Counted from the first letter of the stretch, positions 1 through 8,798 are shown. The stretch: 64,000 nucleotides of DNA from Brevundimonas pishanensis (GCF_022750635.1 NZ_JAJKBG010000009.1:16746-80745), one strand, 5' to 3'. The notes: generated by a model from the letters alone, not told the origin. Translations and numbers: made by a program.

Positions 1-987
1 AGCGTATTTCAGGTTCACGGCGTTAGCAGCGAAGGACAGGTTACTGTTCGCCGGAAGCTGCGGCGTGCTGAACTCATGAGGTTCTTTAGAGATTTACCCC
101 CGTGCCTGATCGGCATGGAAGCGTGCGCCACCGCCCATTATTGGGCCCGTGAACTCTCTGCCTTGGGCCACGAAGTTCGGTTGATGCCGCCGAGTTATGT
201 AAAGGCCTACCTCCGCCGCCAGAAAAATGATGCGGCTGACGCTGAAGCAATCTGCGAGGCTGTGACGCGTCCGACGATGAGGTTCGTGCCGGTCAAGAGC
301 GCTGAGCGTCAAGCGATCCTGACCTTGCATCGGACCAGGGAGTTGCTGGTTCGACAGAAGACCACGCTGATCCGGGCCATCCGCAGCCATTGCGCAGAGT
401 TCGGCCTCGTCGTCCCGCAGGGCGCGCGACGGATCACTGATCTCCTGCAGTCGGTGCGAGAGACACATCCTTCGACGCTTCCGCAAGCGGCGGTGCTGAC
501 AATGCAGATGCTCGGTGCCCAGCTTGATGCCCTGGCCGTACAAATACGCACGCTTGAGCGGCGACTGCTAGCTTGGCATCGCGAGAACGAGACAAGCCAG
601 CGTCTGGCCACCATTCCTGGAGTCGGGATTATCACTTCAACCGCTCTGGCGGCCAGCATCAGCGATCCAAAACTGTTCAAATCCGGTCGTGAGTTCGCTG
701 CCTTCCTGGGACTGGTTCCTCGACAAAACTCATCTGGTGGCAAGGAGCGGTTGGGCCAAATCTCCAAGAAGGGAGATGGCTATCTGCGCAAGCTCCTCGT
801 GGTCGGGGCTACGTCGGTGATCCGGCGTGCTCGAACCGGTGTGACGCCATCAGCTGGCTGGGTCCAGGCGTTACTGGAGCGTCGGCCATCCCGCGTCGTG
901 ACCGTAGCCATGGCCAATAAGACCGCCCGGATTGCGTGGGCGGTAATGGCGCGAGGCGAGACCTACAGACCTATCGCTAAGGTTTAA
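1..987 (+). CDS. IS110-family transposase (5' end outside window)
   Basis: DEDD-type recombinase of the IS110 family, catalysing insertion and excision of its own element. The frame is open from base 1, and the first codons (Ser-Val-Phe-Gln-Val) match residue 13 onward of the complete copy at 40067-41089, so only about a dozen residues are missing. The N-terminal RuvC-like part shows the GMEACATAHYWARELS block and the KNDAADAEA block that carries the acidic residues. The C-terminal Transposase_20 part shows LATIPGVGIITSTALA and a conserved Ser in RQNSSGGKERLGQISKKGD. It differs from the 40 kb copy by only a few bases (for example tcg/ttg at 451), so the two are recent duplicates. Confidence 0.95.
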   Translation, partial: SVFQVHGVSSEGQVTVRRKLRRAELMRFFRDLPPCLIGMEACATAHYWARELSALGHEVRLMPPSYVKAYLRRQKNDAADAEAICEAVTRPTMRFVPVKSAERQAILTLHRTRELLVRQKTTLIRAIRSHCAEFGLVVPQGARRITDLLQSVRETHPSTLPQAAVLTMQMLGAQLDALAVQIRTLERRLLAWHRENETSQRLATIPGVGIITSTALAASISDPKLFKSGREFAAFLGLVPRQNSSGGKERLGQISKKGDGYLRKLLVVGATSVIRRARTGVTPSAGWVQALLERRPSRVVTVAMANKTARIAWAVMARGETYRPIAKV

Positions 988-1237
988 CCGAGATTGCTGC
1001 GAACCATTGGTTTGTAGCTCCGAACTGGAAGGGTGCATATGGGATGATGATGATCAGGTAGTGGCCGCAGGCTGGGAAAACCCGAGGTACTGTCGGAGCC
1101 TTGAGCTCGATAGCCTGATTGGGACCTGGTCCAGCGGACTCCATCAGGGCCAGCGGCCATCGACGCCGCACAAACAGGCCGGACAGATGACCGCAACACC
1201 CAGATCGTCACTTCAAACCAGATTCACCCTTGCAGTG
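988..1237 (+). ncRNA. Candidate bridge/seekRNA region, copy 1
   Basis: Non-coding 3' region of the IS110-type element, almost identical to 41090-41339, where the guide-like matches are described. The corresponding loop here is at about 1085-1127 and the donor-like match ACAGATGAC at 1183-1191. IS1111-group elements are known to encode a guide RNA downstream of the transposase. Assignment to this segment is by position and sequence match only. Confidence 0.4.
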
Positions 1238-1373
1238 CAGGGGCCGTCCACAGATGACAGCACCGAGCGTGGTGACCAGCGAACCAAAGACAGACACTCA
1301 TGCTCCTGCTCCAGCCCAACCTCGTGTGCGTGTTCGCACCCGGGCCCTGGCCGCGTGATGGGAGTGATGCGTC

Positions 1374-1784
1374 ATGTCCCACACCCTCACAGACTATGCG
1401 GTCGGCTTTGCAAGGCCGCCCAAGGCCCATCAATATACCAAGGGACAAAGCGGTAACCCCAAGGGGCGACCCAAGGGCTCACGCAATATGGCCACCCTTC
1501 TGCGTGAAGAACTGGACCGCAAGGTTTCTGTCACCGTCGATGGCCTGACCAAAAAGATGTCCAAGCGCCAGGTGGCCGTGCGTCAACAGGTCGACAAGGC
1601 CGTCAAAGGCTGCCCCAAGGCGTTCCAGACCCTGCTCAAAATCGAGGCTGAAGGCCCCACTTCGCTGCTAGACGAGAACAAGGCGCATCGTCCGAGCGAG
1701 ATCCAGCCAGCCGGCTATGACGAGATCATCAACGCCTATATGGCCGATCTCGTCTCCTCTTCGAGTGAAGGAGGCGCATCATGA
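1374..1784 (+). CDS. DUF5681 domain protein (probable terminase small-subunit-like partner)
   Basis: A 136-residue protein with the DUF5681 signature near the N-terminus (YTKGQSGNPKGRPKGSRN, residues about 22-39), a basic Gly/Pro-rich motif, followed by a helical charged region. DUF5681 proteins commonly sit directly upstream of a terminase large subunit in alphaproteobacterial phage-like loci and are thought to act as the DNA-recognition partner. Here the stop overlaps the start of the terminase gene by four bases (ATGA at 1781), so they are translationally coupled. No other phage structural gene follows. Confidence 0.8.
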   Translation: MSHTLTDYAVGFARPPKAHQYTKGQSGNPKGRPKGSRNMATLLREELDRKVSVTVDGLTKKMSKRQVAVRQQVDKAVKGCPKAFQTLLKIEAEGPTSLLDENKAHRPSEIQPAGYDEIINAYMADLVSSSSEGGAS

Positions 1785-3259
1785 GCGCGCTTCCCCTCCC
1801 CGCTGACATCATGGTGCACAGCCTGGCCAGACACGAGTTCGAGGTGTTCCTCGAACTCGTGTTTCGTCATCTGAACCCCGACACAACCCTGTCTCGGGGC
1901 TGGTATCTGTCAGCCATGTGCCAGGCCCTAGCTGAAGTGGCCCAAGGCCGTGAGCGCCGCCTGCAGATCACCGTGCCGCCGCGCCACCTGAAGTCGATCA
2001 TGACCACGGTGGCGTTTCCGGCCTGGCTGCTGGGCCAGCGCCCCGAGACCCGCATCATCTGCGCCAGCTACGGGCAGGAGCTGTCAGCCGCCTTGTCGCG
2101 CAGCTTTCGCAAGGTGATCCAGTCGCGCTGGTATAGCGAGGTCTTTCCACAAACTGCCGCCTCCATCATCCGCGATACCGAAGCTGACCTTGGCACGCGC
2201 CAAGGCGGTTATCGCTTTGCCACCGCCGTCGGCGGCACAGTCACAGGCATCGGGGCCGACCTGATCATTATCGATGACCTGATGAAGGCCCAGGACGCGT
2301 CCTATCCGGAAGCGCGGGCCAAGGCGCAGCGGTTTGTGGACGAGACCCTGCTTAGTCGTCTCGATAACAAACAGACCGGCGCGGTCATCGCCATCCAGCA
2401 GCGACTGCATGAAGATGATGTCTCCGCTCACCTAAGCAGCAAGGGCGGCTATCGTCATCTGGACCTTCCTGCCATTGCCATGCGCGATGAGATCATTCCC
2501 CTATCACACGGCCGAACCCATATCCGGCGCATCGGCGATGTTCTCAATCCTCAGCGTGAACCCCGCGAAGTCCTCGACCAGCTCAAGGCCGAGATGGGCC
2601 CGCGTGCCTTTGAAGCCCAGTACCAGCAGAACCCGACACCTTTGGAGGGTGACTATCTGCAATGGGACAAGGTTCAGTTCTACGACGAAGCCCCACCGCG
2701 CAATCGGCTAAACAAGGTGGTGCACAGTTGGGATGTGGCCTCCTCCAGTGATCCCAAGGCCGACTATTCGGTCGGCACCATCTGGGGACATGACGGCACA
2801 AGCTGGCTCTTGCTCGATGTGATACGCCAGCGCCTACTCTATCCGGACTTGTTGGCCCGTCTGCGGCTTGAGCGCAAACTCTGGAAGGCCGATGCCATAT
2901 TGGTCGAGAAGTCTTCGGTGGGACCGGCTCTGCTGGAAGACCTCGCAAGAGACATGCGCGGGATTAGCGATCCCCAGTTTCATGCCCGTGCCTGTATACG
3001 GCTTGGCATCAACGCTACCCTGCCCAAGGCCGAGCGGTATTTTGCATCAGTAGAGCGGCTCTATTCCGGTTTTGCCAAACTGCCGCGCTCAGCGACTTGG
3101 CTTGATGATCTCCATCGCGAGATGCAGACCTTTCCTGCCGCCCGCTATGACGATCAGGTCGATAGTCTCAGCCAGTTCCTCAACTGGGCCCCCAGCCGTC
3201 AGGGACGCAATATTCTCAAGGATTCCGACACACGTCGCGATGGGCCTCGGCCACGTTGA
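1781..3259 (+). CDS. terL: Phage terminase large subunit
   Basis: A 492-residue DNA-packaging ATPase/nuclease. Residues about 60-80 hold a Walker-A-like segment (ITVPPRHLKS), followed by the adenine-motif region RIICASYGQELSAALSRSF. LIIIDDLMKAQD (about 160-171) is the Walker B, and AVIAIQQRLHEDDVSAHL looks like the coupling motif. The C-terminal RNase H-fold nuclease begins at HSWDVASSSDPKADYSVG with its first Asp, and later acidic residues occur in LVEKSSVG and RYDDQVDSLSQF. Length and motif order are normal, so the enzyme looks intact. It is an isolated terminase: a hairpin terminator follows and no portal or capsid gene is present, suggesting a prophage remnant or a satellite/domesticated packaging pair. 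Confidence 0.9.
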   Translation: MSALPLPADIMVHSLARHEFEVFLELVFRHLNPDTTLSRGWYLSAMCQALAEVAQGRERRLQITVPPRHLKSIMTTVAFPAWLLGQRPETRIICASYGQELSAALSRSFRKVIQSRWYSEVFPQTAASIIRDTEADLGTRQGGYRFATAVGGTVTGIGADLIIIDDLMKAQDASYPEARAKAQRFVDETLLSRLDNKQTGAVIAIQQRLHEDDVSAHLSSKGGYRHLDLPAIAMRDEIIPLSHGRTHIRRIGDVLNPQREPREVLDQLKAEMGPRAFEAQYQQNPTPLEGDYLQWDKVQFYDEAPPRNRLNKVVHSWDVASSSDPKADYSVGTIWGHDGTSWLLLDVIRQRLLYPDLLARLRLERKLWKADAILVEKSSVGPALLEDLARDMRGISDPQFHARACIRLGINATLPKAERYFASVERLYSGFAKLPRSATWLDDLHREMQTFPAARYDDQVDSLSQFLNWAPSRQGRNILKDSDTRRDGPRPR

Positions 3260-3264
3260 ACGAA

Positions 3265-3292
3265 AACAGCGGCGTCAAAAGACGCCGCTGTT
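3265..3292. terminator. Bidirectional hairpin terminator
   Basis: Perfect 12-bp stem AACAGCGGCGTC / GACGCCGCTGTT with an AAAA loop, between the stop codons of the convergent terminase gene (3259) and lipoprotein gene (3311). It is flanked by AAAA on the left and by GCTTTG on the right. Confidence 0.85.
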
Positions 3293-3310
3293 GCTTTGTG
3301 AGTGCAGAGG

Positions 3311-3607
3311 TTAGCGTTTGCAGTCGGCCCGACCGGTATAAGCCGTATGCGGTATGCCTCCTCGGCTGGTGGCATCGATAAACTCGATGCTGAAGTTCTC
3401 GATCTCGGCATTGCAGGCCTGCTTTAACGCTTCGCGCGCGGTCAGTTCGATCGCCGCCTGATCATTGGTAAACTGGGCCAACCCTTGCATGGTGAACCCT
3501 AGGCCACCGGCACGGGTTTGAAACGGGGCCATGCTGGGTTGCGGAATGGACGCACAGGCTGCCAGGCTCAGAAGCGCCCCAACAAGAGCAAACGAAGCGC
3601 GCTTCAT
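3311..3607 (-). CDS. Small putative lipoprotein
   Basis: A 98-residue protein with a lipoprotein signal (MKRASFALVGALLSLAAC, lipobox LAAC, Cys18). The mature part has two further cysteines (ACNAE and ADCKR) that could form a disulfide. I do not recognise the family. Its start overlaps the stop of the upstream exported protein by four bases (3604-3607), so the two form an operon. Because the operon starts divergently from the XRE regulator at 4154, that regulator is a plausible controller. Confidence 0.7.
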   Translation of the reverse strand: MKRASFALVGALLSLAACASIPQPSMAPFQTRAGGLGFTMQGLAQFTNDQAAIELTAREALKQACNAEIENFSIEFIDATSRGGIPHTAYTGRADCKR

Positions 3608-4035
3608 TGTGCACCCTCCGACTTCAACTGATCGGTGTAGTCGGTCTCGTTTAGGCTATTAGCCCGACCGCAGACTTCACTGGCAAATACACCAAAGTCT
3701 TGCCCTCTGAACGCATCCATCGCGGATGAAAAATAGAAGTCCTTGTACCCGTTATAGCCGCCCATCCGGTTCCGCGCATTGGCCTGCCCGCACACAGCCA
3801 GAACCACCTGACTACGGTCGCGGCGATTGGGACTTAGAAGCACCACACGCACATTCCTGAACCGCGCGCTTTCGTAATCCACCAAACTCTCTTCCAACCA
3901 CGACCGCGTCATGCGGACCTCCATGGCAATCTGCTCTTCGCTGAAGAGCCCGCCTTGAGCACCCTCGCCTTCCTGCGCCGCCGCTGTGCCAGCGCTCAAC
4001 AACACTGCCAGAAAGGCCATCCCCGATAGTTTCAT
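3604..4035 (-). CDS. Exported hypothetical protein
   Basis: A 143-residue protein with a cleavable Sec signal (hydrophobic MAFLAVLLSAGTAAAQ, cleavage probably after AAA). The mature region is predicted soluble with two cysteines (VLAVCGQAN and ASEVCGRAN) in similar C-G-x-A-N contexts, which may pair. No family recognised. It is the first gene of a two-gene unit with the lipoprotein and is transcribed away from the XRE gene. The intergenic region contains the palindrome ATGAGACTCAT. Confidence 0.7.
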   Translation of the reverse strand: MKLSGMAFLAVLLSAGTAAAQEGEGAQGGLFSEEQIAMEVRMTRSWLEESLVDYESARFRNVRVVLLSPNRRDRSQVVLAVCGQANARNRMGGYNGYKDFYFSSAMDAFRGQDFGVFASEVCGRANSLNETDYTDQLKSEGAQ

Positions 4036-4101
4036 GGTTCATCCTATAAGTCTCAACACGGTGACGCTGGTCGCTCAGAAGTCGCTGACAAGTCAACCAA
4101 A

Positions 4102-4112
4102 ATGAGACTCAT
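4102..4112. promoter_or_regulatory. Candidate XRE operator
   Basis: Perfect palindrome ATGAG-A-CTCAT between the divergent exported-protein and XRE genes. It is conserved at 53216-53226 in front of the second XRE copy. A diverged second palindrome, GTTCATCCTATAAGTC, lies around 4048-4063 where copy 2 has a perfect ACTCAT-CCT-ATGAGT. Role inferred from position and conservation. Confidence 0.5.
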
Positions 4113-4153
4113 CGTCTGTCGCCCGATCAGATGCATTGCCCGCATCTGCGCCT

Positions 4154-4366
4154 ATGGATGTTTGCAAAAAACTCGGATTGCGCGTGCAGCAGCTGCGCCA
4201 AGCCAAGGGCTGGTCGCAAGACGAGTTTGCACATCGCGCAAACCTGCACCGTACCTATGTCTCGGGTGTTGAACGCGGTATCCGCAATCCCACCATTACC
4301 GTTCTTGAAAAGCTCGCGGCTGGTCTTGAGATCACGCTAAGCGAGTTGGTGGCCCTGGAAGAATAG
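4154..4366 (+). CDS. XRE-family transcriptional regulator, copy 1
   Basis: A 70-residue stand-alone HTH_3/XRE protein. The helix-turn-helix runs through LRVQQLRQAKGWSQDEFA and HRTYVSGVERGIRNPTI (helix 3 contacts), ending LEITLSELVALEE. Start chosen at the ATG 4154; an in-frame TTG at 4136 would add six residues, and neither has a clear Shine-Dalgarno. The gene is about 95% identical in protein to 53268-53480. Its 3' end overlaps by 35 bp the convergent small gene whose stop is at 4332. Small XRE proteins of this type resemble restriction-modification C proteins and plasmid repressors, but no methyltransferase or nuclease gene is adjacent. Confidence 0.85.
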   Translation: MDVCKKLGLRVQQLRQAKGWSQDEFAHRANLHRTYVSGVERGIRNPTITVLEKLAAGLEITLSELVALEE

Positions 4367-4573
4367 GTCGCGAGCGGCGATCCAGAACTTCCATGGCTTG
4401 CGCTAAGGTTCTGGCATCTTCCAGATAGCTTTGTAGGCATCCGGCCGCGCCGGATAATTCTAGCATATCCAAATCGGACGAAAGGCTCACGGCATACTCG
4501 GCCAAATGTCCTGCAAACACGCCCAGCCGAAACTTTGCCTCCAGCGCATCGCTGCGGTCAAACATGCCTTGGT
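4332..4573 (-). pseudogene. Convergent small gene of the XRE locus, copy 1 (3' part, split by transposition)
   Basis: Encodes GMFDR...LPGPPTRLA, matching the C-terminal 78 residues of the intact 86-residue protein at 53446-53706. Amino-acid differences between the copies are conservative (S/T, D/E, E/Q), which supports a real protein on this strand. The first eight codons (MTSDDLYQ) are found 4.76 kb away at 9334-9357; the element at 4574-9333 separates them. An internal ATG at 4565 could still start a 77-residue product. Function unknown. Confidence 0.65.
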
Positions 4574-6244
4574 CCCACATTCCCCAAGTAAATCGCTGAT
4601 TTTGCTGTCAGGATCTCAATATTTCCGATATAAATCATGGTGTTGATGGCCGTGAGGGGCGCGTTTGATGGATCACCCAGAGGGTGCGGGTTCGAAGCGG
4701 GCAGATCGGGTCGAGTTCGACCGCCGGGTGCATGTGGAGTTCCGAGGTGCGCAGCTCAGTTCCGACGGCGGCCTGCTGGTGATGCGCGAGCTGGATGACG
4801 CGCTCGGGCTGTCCGATCTGGCGGCAAAAGCATTGCGCGACACCCGGCGCGGCAAGAACACGGTCCACCGGCTTGACGGGTTGTTCCGGCAATCGGTGTT
4901 CGGGCGACTGGCCGGATACGAGGATGTGAACGACGCCGACCGCCTGGCCCTCGATCCGGTGATGCGCCAGGTCGTGGGTGGAAGGGCTGTCGATGCGCAA
5001 GCGGCCTCGGCCTCGCAGATGGGACGGTTCGAGACCGAGACACTGGCACAGCCCGAGAACCGTGCCGCGCTGGCCGACCTGAATGGCCAATGGATCGACC
5101 GGTTCCATGACCGTAACGGGCTGAAGTACATCGTTCTGGACATGGACAGTTCGGTCAGCCCCACCCATGGCGATCAGGAGGGCGCGGCCTGGAACGGGCA
5201 TTTCGACTGCACCTGCTATCACCCGAACTTTTTGTTCAACCAGTTCGGCATGCTGGAGCGCTGCGCCTTGCGCCATGGCAACGTCCACAGCGCCGATGGC
5301 TGGCGGGACGTTCTCGACCCCGTCATCGCCCGCTACGCGGAGCGCGACCTTTGCGGCCGGTTCTTCCGGGCTGACGCCGCCTACGCGATCCCCGCGATCT
5401 ATGAGCGGCTGGAAGAAGCCCGATTCTTCTACGCCATCCGGCTGCCTGCGAACAACGTCCTGCGCGAGAAGATCGCGCATCGGCTGACGCGCCCTGTCGG
5501 GCGACCTTCGCTGACCAAGGTCAAGCGCTTCTACGAAGACTTCGAGTATCAGGCGGCATCCTGGGACAAGGAACGCCGGGTGATCGCCAAGATCGAATGG
5601 CATCCGGGCGAACTGTTCCCGCGTGTCGGCTTCATCGTCACCAACCTGCCGATGGAGCCCGACTGGGTGGTGCGGTTCTATAACCAGCGCGGCACCGCCG
5701 AGCAGCACATCAAGGAAGGTAAATATGCCTTCCACTGGACGCGGCTGTCATGCCGGAAGTTCCGCGACAATGAGGTGCGACTGCAACTGCATGCGCTGGC
5801 CTACAACCTGGCCATCTTCTTGCGCTGCATCGAGTTGCCCGAGACGATGGCCGACTGGTCGTTGACCAGCCTGCAACTGAAGCTGATCAAGATCGGGGCA
5901 CGTGTCGTCCGCCATGCCCGCGCCATCACCTTCCAGCTGGCCGAGGTGGCCGTCACCGGTCCGATGGTCCGCGCCATCCTCGCCGCCATCCGCCGATTGC
6001 GAGCGCCTCCGCTATGCGCATGACCGCCATCCACGCCCAAACTGAACGAAAACGGCAGGATGGGTCTGTCCGCTGCGCTGAAAAACACCGCCACCAGGGC
6101 ACAACACGGCGGCTTCGCGGGCCGATCTGCCCTGTCTCAGCGCCTTGCGCGCCCGACGACGCCGCTCGGGACGGAAAATGATTGTCCTGCGGTCGGATTC
6201 AGGCGAAACTCACGTCAGACGGCATGCCACTTGGGGAATGTATG
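4574..6244 (+). mobile_element. IS1380-family insertion sequence (IS1247-like)
   Basis: Left inverted repeat CCCACATTCCCCAAGT at 4574-4589; right repeat ACTTGGGGAATGTATG at 6229-6244 (14 of 16 positions complementary). Contains one transposase gene. The gcd start lies only 63 bp past the right repeat, so an outward promoter could drive gcd. Confidence 0.8.
4668..6023 (+). CDS. IS1380-family transposase
   Basis: A 451-residue DDE transposase (Transposase DDE group 1). The catalytic Asp region is YIVLDMDSSVSPTHGDQEGA, the second Asp is in FFRADAAYAIP, and the Glu region is YNQRGTAEQHIKEGKYAFHW. N-terminal FRGAQLSSDGGLLVMRELDD is typical of the family. Length is normal and the frame is intact. 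Start placed at ATG 4668; an overlapping TTG three bases upstream is also open. A non-coding tail of about 220 bp separates the stop from the right repeat. Confidence 0.93.
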   Translation: MDHPEGAGSKRADRVEFDRRVHVEFRGAQLSSDGGLLVMRELDDALGLSDLAAKALRDTRRGKNTVHRLDGLFRQSVFGRLAGYEDVNDADRLALDPVMRQVVGGRAVDAQAASASQMGRFETETLAQPENRAALADLNGQWIDRFHDRNGLKYIVLDMDSSVSPTHGDQEGAAWNGHFDCTCYHPNFLFNQFGMLERCALRHGNVHSADGWRDVLDPVIARYAERDLCGRFFRADAAYAIPAIYERLEEARFFYAIRLPANNVLREKIAHRLTRPVGRPSLTKVKRFYEDFEYQAASWDKERRVIAKIEWHPGELFPRVGFIVTNLPMEPDWVVRFYNQRGTAEQHIKEGKYAFHWTRLSCRKFRDNEVRLQLHALAYNLAIFLRCIELPETMADWSLTSLQLKLIKIGARVVRHARAITFQLAEVAVTGPMVRAILAAIRRLRAPPLCA

Positions 6245-6306
6245 TTTGGAACTCCGCCTCTGAGACAGCGTTGCCGTTCCTTGATCCGCAGTTTCAGGGG
6301 GCTCTC

Positions 6307-8736
6307 ATGCCACGATGGACAACGCCAACCCGTCTGGGAGGCTGGCTGACCCTGCTTCTCGGCGTCCTGCTGGCCGTGATCGGTCTGATCCTGACCGTCG
6401 GCGGGGTGCAGTTGGCCGCTCTGGGCGGCTCCTGGTACTATGTCCTGGCTGGCCTGGCGCTTATCGCCTCGGGCGTGTTGCTGGTGCTGCGCGACGTGCG
6501 TGGGGCGTGGATATACGCCGCGACCTTCTTGGCGACGCTGATCTGGGCCTTCTGGGAAAAGGGCTTGAACGGTTGGGCCCTGGTGCCGCGCCTGGTCGGG
6601 CCGCTGGTGCTGATGTTCTTGGTCATCGCGACCCTGCCGGCGCTGCGGCGCGGCGCGGGGCGGCTGGCCGCCGGATCGGCGGCCGGTCTGGCGGTTCTGA
6701 CCCTGATCTTCGGCGTCGTCATCGCCCAGGCCAACAAGGCGCAGATCGACCACCCGGTGCCCGGCGCGCGCGGAAGCTACAACGATCCCGCCCTGCTGAA
6801 GACGGGCGCGGACTGGCCCGCCTGGGGCGGCACCGACAGCGCGCAGCGCTATACGCCGCTGACCCAGATCAACAAGGACAACGTCGGCCGCCTGGAACGC
6901 GCCTGGACCTTCCGCACCGGCGACCTGCCCGGCGAGCGGTGGGGGGCGGAGACCACGCCGCTGAAGATCGGCGACACCGTTTATCTGTGCTCGGCCCGAA
7001 ACAAGCTGTTCGCCCTGGATGCCAATACGGGCCAGCAGAAGTGGACCTATGATCCGCAGGTCGCCGACGACCAGATTCCCTACACGGCCGCCTGCCGCGG
7101 CGTGGCCTATCATGCCCGGGCGAACGCCAATCCGGCCGAACCCTGCGCGGTCAAGATCATCGAAGGCACCCTGGACGGCCGCATCATCGCCGTGGACGCC
7201 CGCACCGGGCGTCCGTGCCCGGCCTTCGGCCAGAACGGCGCGGTCAGCATCAAGGTCGGCATGGGCGACCCCTATCCCGGCATGGTGTCGATCACCTCGG
7301 CGCCCGTCATCGTGCGTGGCGTTATCGTCACGGGCCACCAGGTTCTGGACGGCCAGAAGCGGTGGAACGCCTCGGGCGTGATCCAGGGCTTCGACGTCGA
7401 GACGGGCGAACTGCGCTTCGCCTGGGACATGATGCGTCCGGACCGCAACGGCCTGCCGCCGGAGGGCGAGACCTATACGCCCGGCACCCCCAACATGTGG
7501 ACGACGGCCTCTGTCGACGAGAATCTGGGTCTGGTCTATCTGCCGATGGGCAACTCCTCGGCCGACTACTGGTCCAGTTCGCGCCGCCCGCTGGAGAAGC
7601 AGTATTCGACCTCCATCGTCGCCCTGGACGTGACGACGGGCAAACCGCGCTGGCACTACCAGACCGTCCACAACGACGTGTGGGACTTCGACCACGGCTC
7701 GCAGGCGACGCTGATCGACTTCCCGACGGCGGCGGGCGTGGTACCGGCGCTGCTGGTGCCGACCAAGCAAGGCGACATGTACGTCTTCAACCGCGCCACC
7801 GGACAACTGCTGCACCGGGTCGAGGAACGGCCGGTGCCGACCACCGGCGGGACCGAACAGGGCCAGCGTTCGCCGACCCAGCCGTTCTCGCTGTTCGCCA
7901 CCTTGCGCAAGCCGAACCTGGTCGAGGCCGACATGTGGGGCATGTCCCCGATCGACCAGATGTTCTGCCGCATCAACTTCAAGAAGGCGAACTATCAAGG
8001 CTATTACACCCCGCCCTCGACCAACCACTACATCAACTATCCGGGCTATAACGGCGGCTCGGACTGGGGCGGCGTGGCGGTCGATCCCGTGCGCGGCGTG
8101 ATCGTGGCCAACTACAACGACATGCCCAACTACAACCGGCTGGTGCCGCGCGCCGAGGCCAATGCAAAGGGCTGGTTCCCGCGCGACGACCCGCGCTACA
8201 TCGCCCAGCAGAAGGAAGCGGCCGAACGCGGCGGCAGCCTGTCCAAGGGCGAAGGCGCCGGCGACCCGCAGATCGGCGTGCCCTACGCCATCGACGTCAA
8301 CGCCGGCTGGCGCGTGAAGTGGACGGGCCTGTTGTGCAAGGAGCCGCCCTATGGCGGGATCACCGCCATCGACATGCGTACCGGCCAGACCCTGTGGGAC
8401 CGTCCGTTCGGCACGGCGCGCAAGAACGGCCCGTGGGGCATCCCCTCGATGCTTCCGCTGGAGATCGGCACGCCCAACAACGGCGGCGCGGTGGTGACGG
8501 CCAGCGGCCTGATCTTCATCGCCGCGGCGACCGACGACCTGATCCGCGCCATCGACATCGAGACCGGCAAGACCGTCTGGTCCGACGTCCTGCCCGCGGG
8601 CGGCCAGGCCAACCCCATGATCTACGAGCAGAACGGCCGCGAATACCTGGTCATCATGGCCGGCGGCCATCACTTCATGGAGACGCCGGAAGGCGACTAT
8701 GTGATCGCCTATGCTCTGCCCGAGGGCAGAGCATAG
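6307..8736 (+). CDS. gcd: Membrane-bound PQQ-dependent glucose/quinate/shikimate dehydrogenase
   Basis: An 809-residue quinoprotein that oxidises a sugar or polyol in the periplasm and passes electrons to ubiquinone. Five membrane segments occupy about residues 8-140, followed by an eight-bladed PQQ propeller: YTPLTQINKDNVGRLERAWTF opens blade 1, WHYQTVHNDVWDFDHGSQ is the conserved active-site stretch with the catalytic Asp, and GGAVVTASGLIFIAAATDD is a typical tryptophan-docking blade. It ends GDYVIAYALPEGRA. ATG 6307 is preceded by AGGGGG; an upstream in-frame extension from 6145 would cross the IS right repeat and is rejected. Substrate cannot be settled by eye. No pqq synthesis genes are in the window. 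Carried on the IS1380 unit. Confidence 0.93.
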   Translation: MPRWTTPTRLGGWLTLLLGVLLAVIGLILTVGGVQLAALGGSWYYVLAGLALIASGVLLVLRDVRGAWIYAATFLATLIWAFWEKGLNGWALVPRLVGPLVLMFLVIATLPALRRGAGRLAAGSAAGLAVLTLIFGVVIAQANKAQIDHPVPGARGSYNDPALLKTGADWPAWGGTDSAQRYTPLTQINKDNVGRLERAWTFRTGDLPGERWGAETTPLKIGDTVYLCSARNKLFALDANTGQQKWTYDPQVADDQIPYTAACRGVAYHARANANPAEPCAVKIIEGTLDGRIIAVDARTGRPCPAFGQNGAVSIKVGMGDPYPGMVSITSAPVIVRGVIVTGHQVLDGQKRWNASGVIQGFDVETGELRFAWDMMRPDRNGLPPEGETYTPGTPNMWTTASVDENLGLVYLPMGNSSADYWSSSRRPLEKQYSTSIVALDVTTGKPRWHYQTVHNDVWDFDHGSQATLIDFPTAAGVVPALLVPTKQGDMYVFNRATGQLLHRVEERPVPTTGGTEQGQRSPTQPFSLFATLRKPNLVEADMWGMSPIDQMFCRINFKKANYQGYYTPPSTNHYINYPGYNGGSDWGGVAVDPVRGVIVANYNDMPNYNRLVPRAEANAKGWFPRDDPRYIAQQKEAAERGGSLSKGEGAGDPQIGVPYAIDVNAGWRVKWTGLLCKEPPYGGITAIDMRTGQTLWDRPFGTARKNGPWGIPSMLPLEIGTPNNGGAVVTASGLIFIAAATDDLIRAIDIETGKTVWSDVLPAGGQANPMIYEQNGREYLVIMAGGHHFMETPEGDYVIAYALPEGRA

Positions 8737-8798
8737 GATTGCTCTGCGGGCCCATCGCGCTTCGCGCGGCTTGAGGCCCGGATGAGGTGAACGGCGAG

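Larger units (their letters stand above)
1..1257 (+). mobile_element. IS110/IS1111-type element, right part
   Basis: Co-linear with 40103-41359. The long non-coding tail after the transposase stop (988-1257) and the subterminal inverted repeat CAGGGGCCGTCCAC (1238-1251) are typical of the IS1111 group. Right of the element, GACAGCACC (to 1264) is the outer tip of the IS6-family inverted repeat found elsewhere here, so this copy too was probably inserted in an IS6 end whose rest lies outside the window or was lost. Confidence 0.85.

Noticed and set aside
1374..3259. Complete prophage
   Set aside because: Only the terminase pair is present; no integrase, portal, capsid, tail or lysis genes in the flanking sequence.
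4154..4366. Restriction-modification controller (C protein)
   Set aside because: Size and fold would fit, but no methyltransferase or restriction enzyme gene lies next to either copy.
6199..8673. 824-codon open frame antisense to gcd
   Set aside because: Shadow frame caused by high GC and strong codon bias of gcd; the product is low-complexity Arg/Gly/His/Asp-rich with no domain, while the sense strand is a clear quinoprotein.
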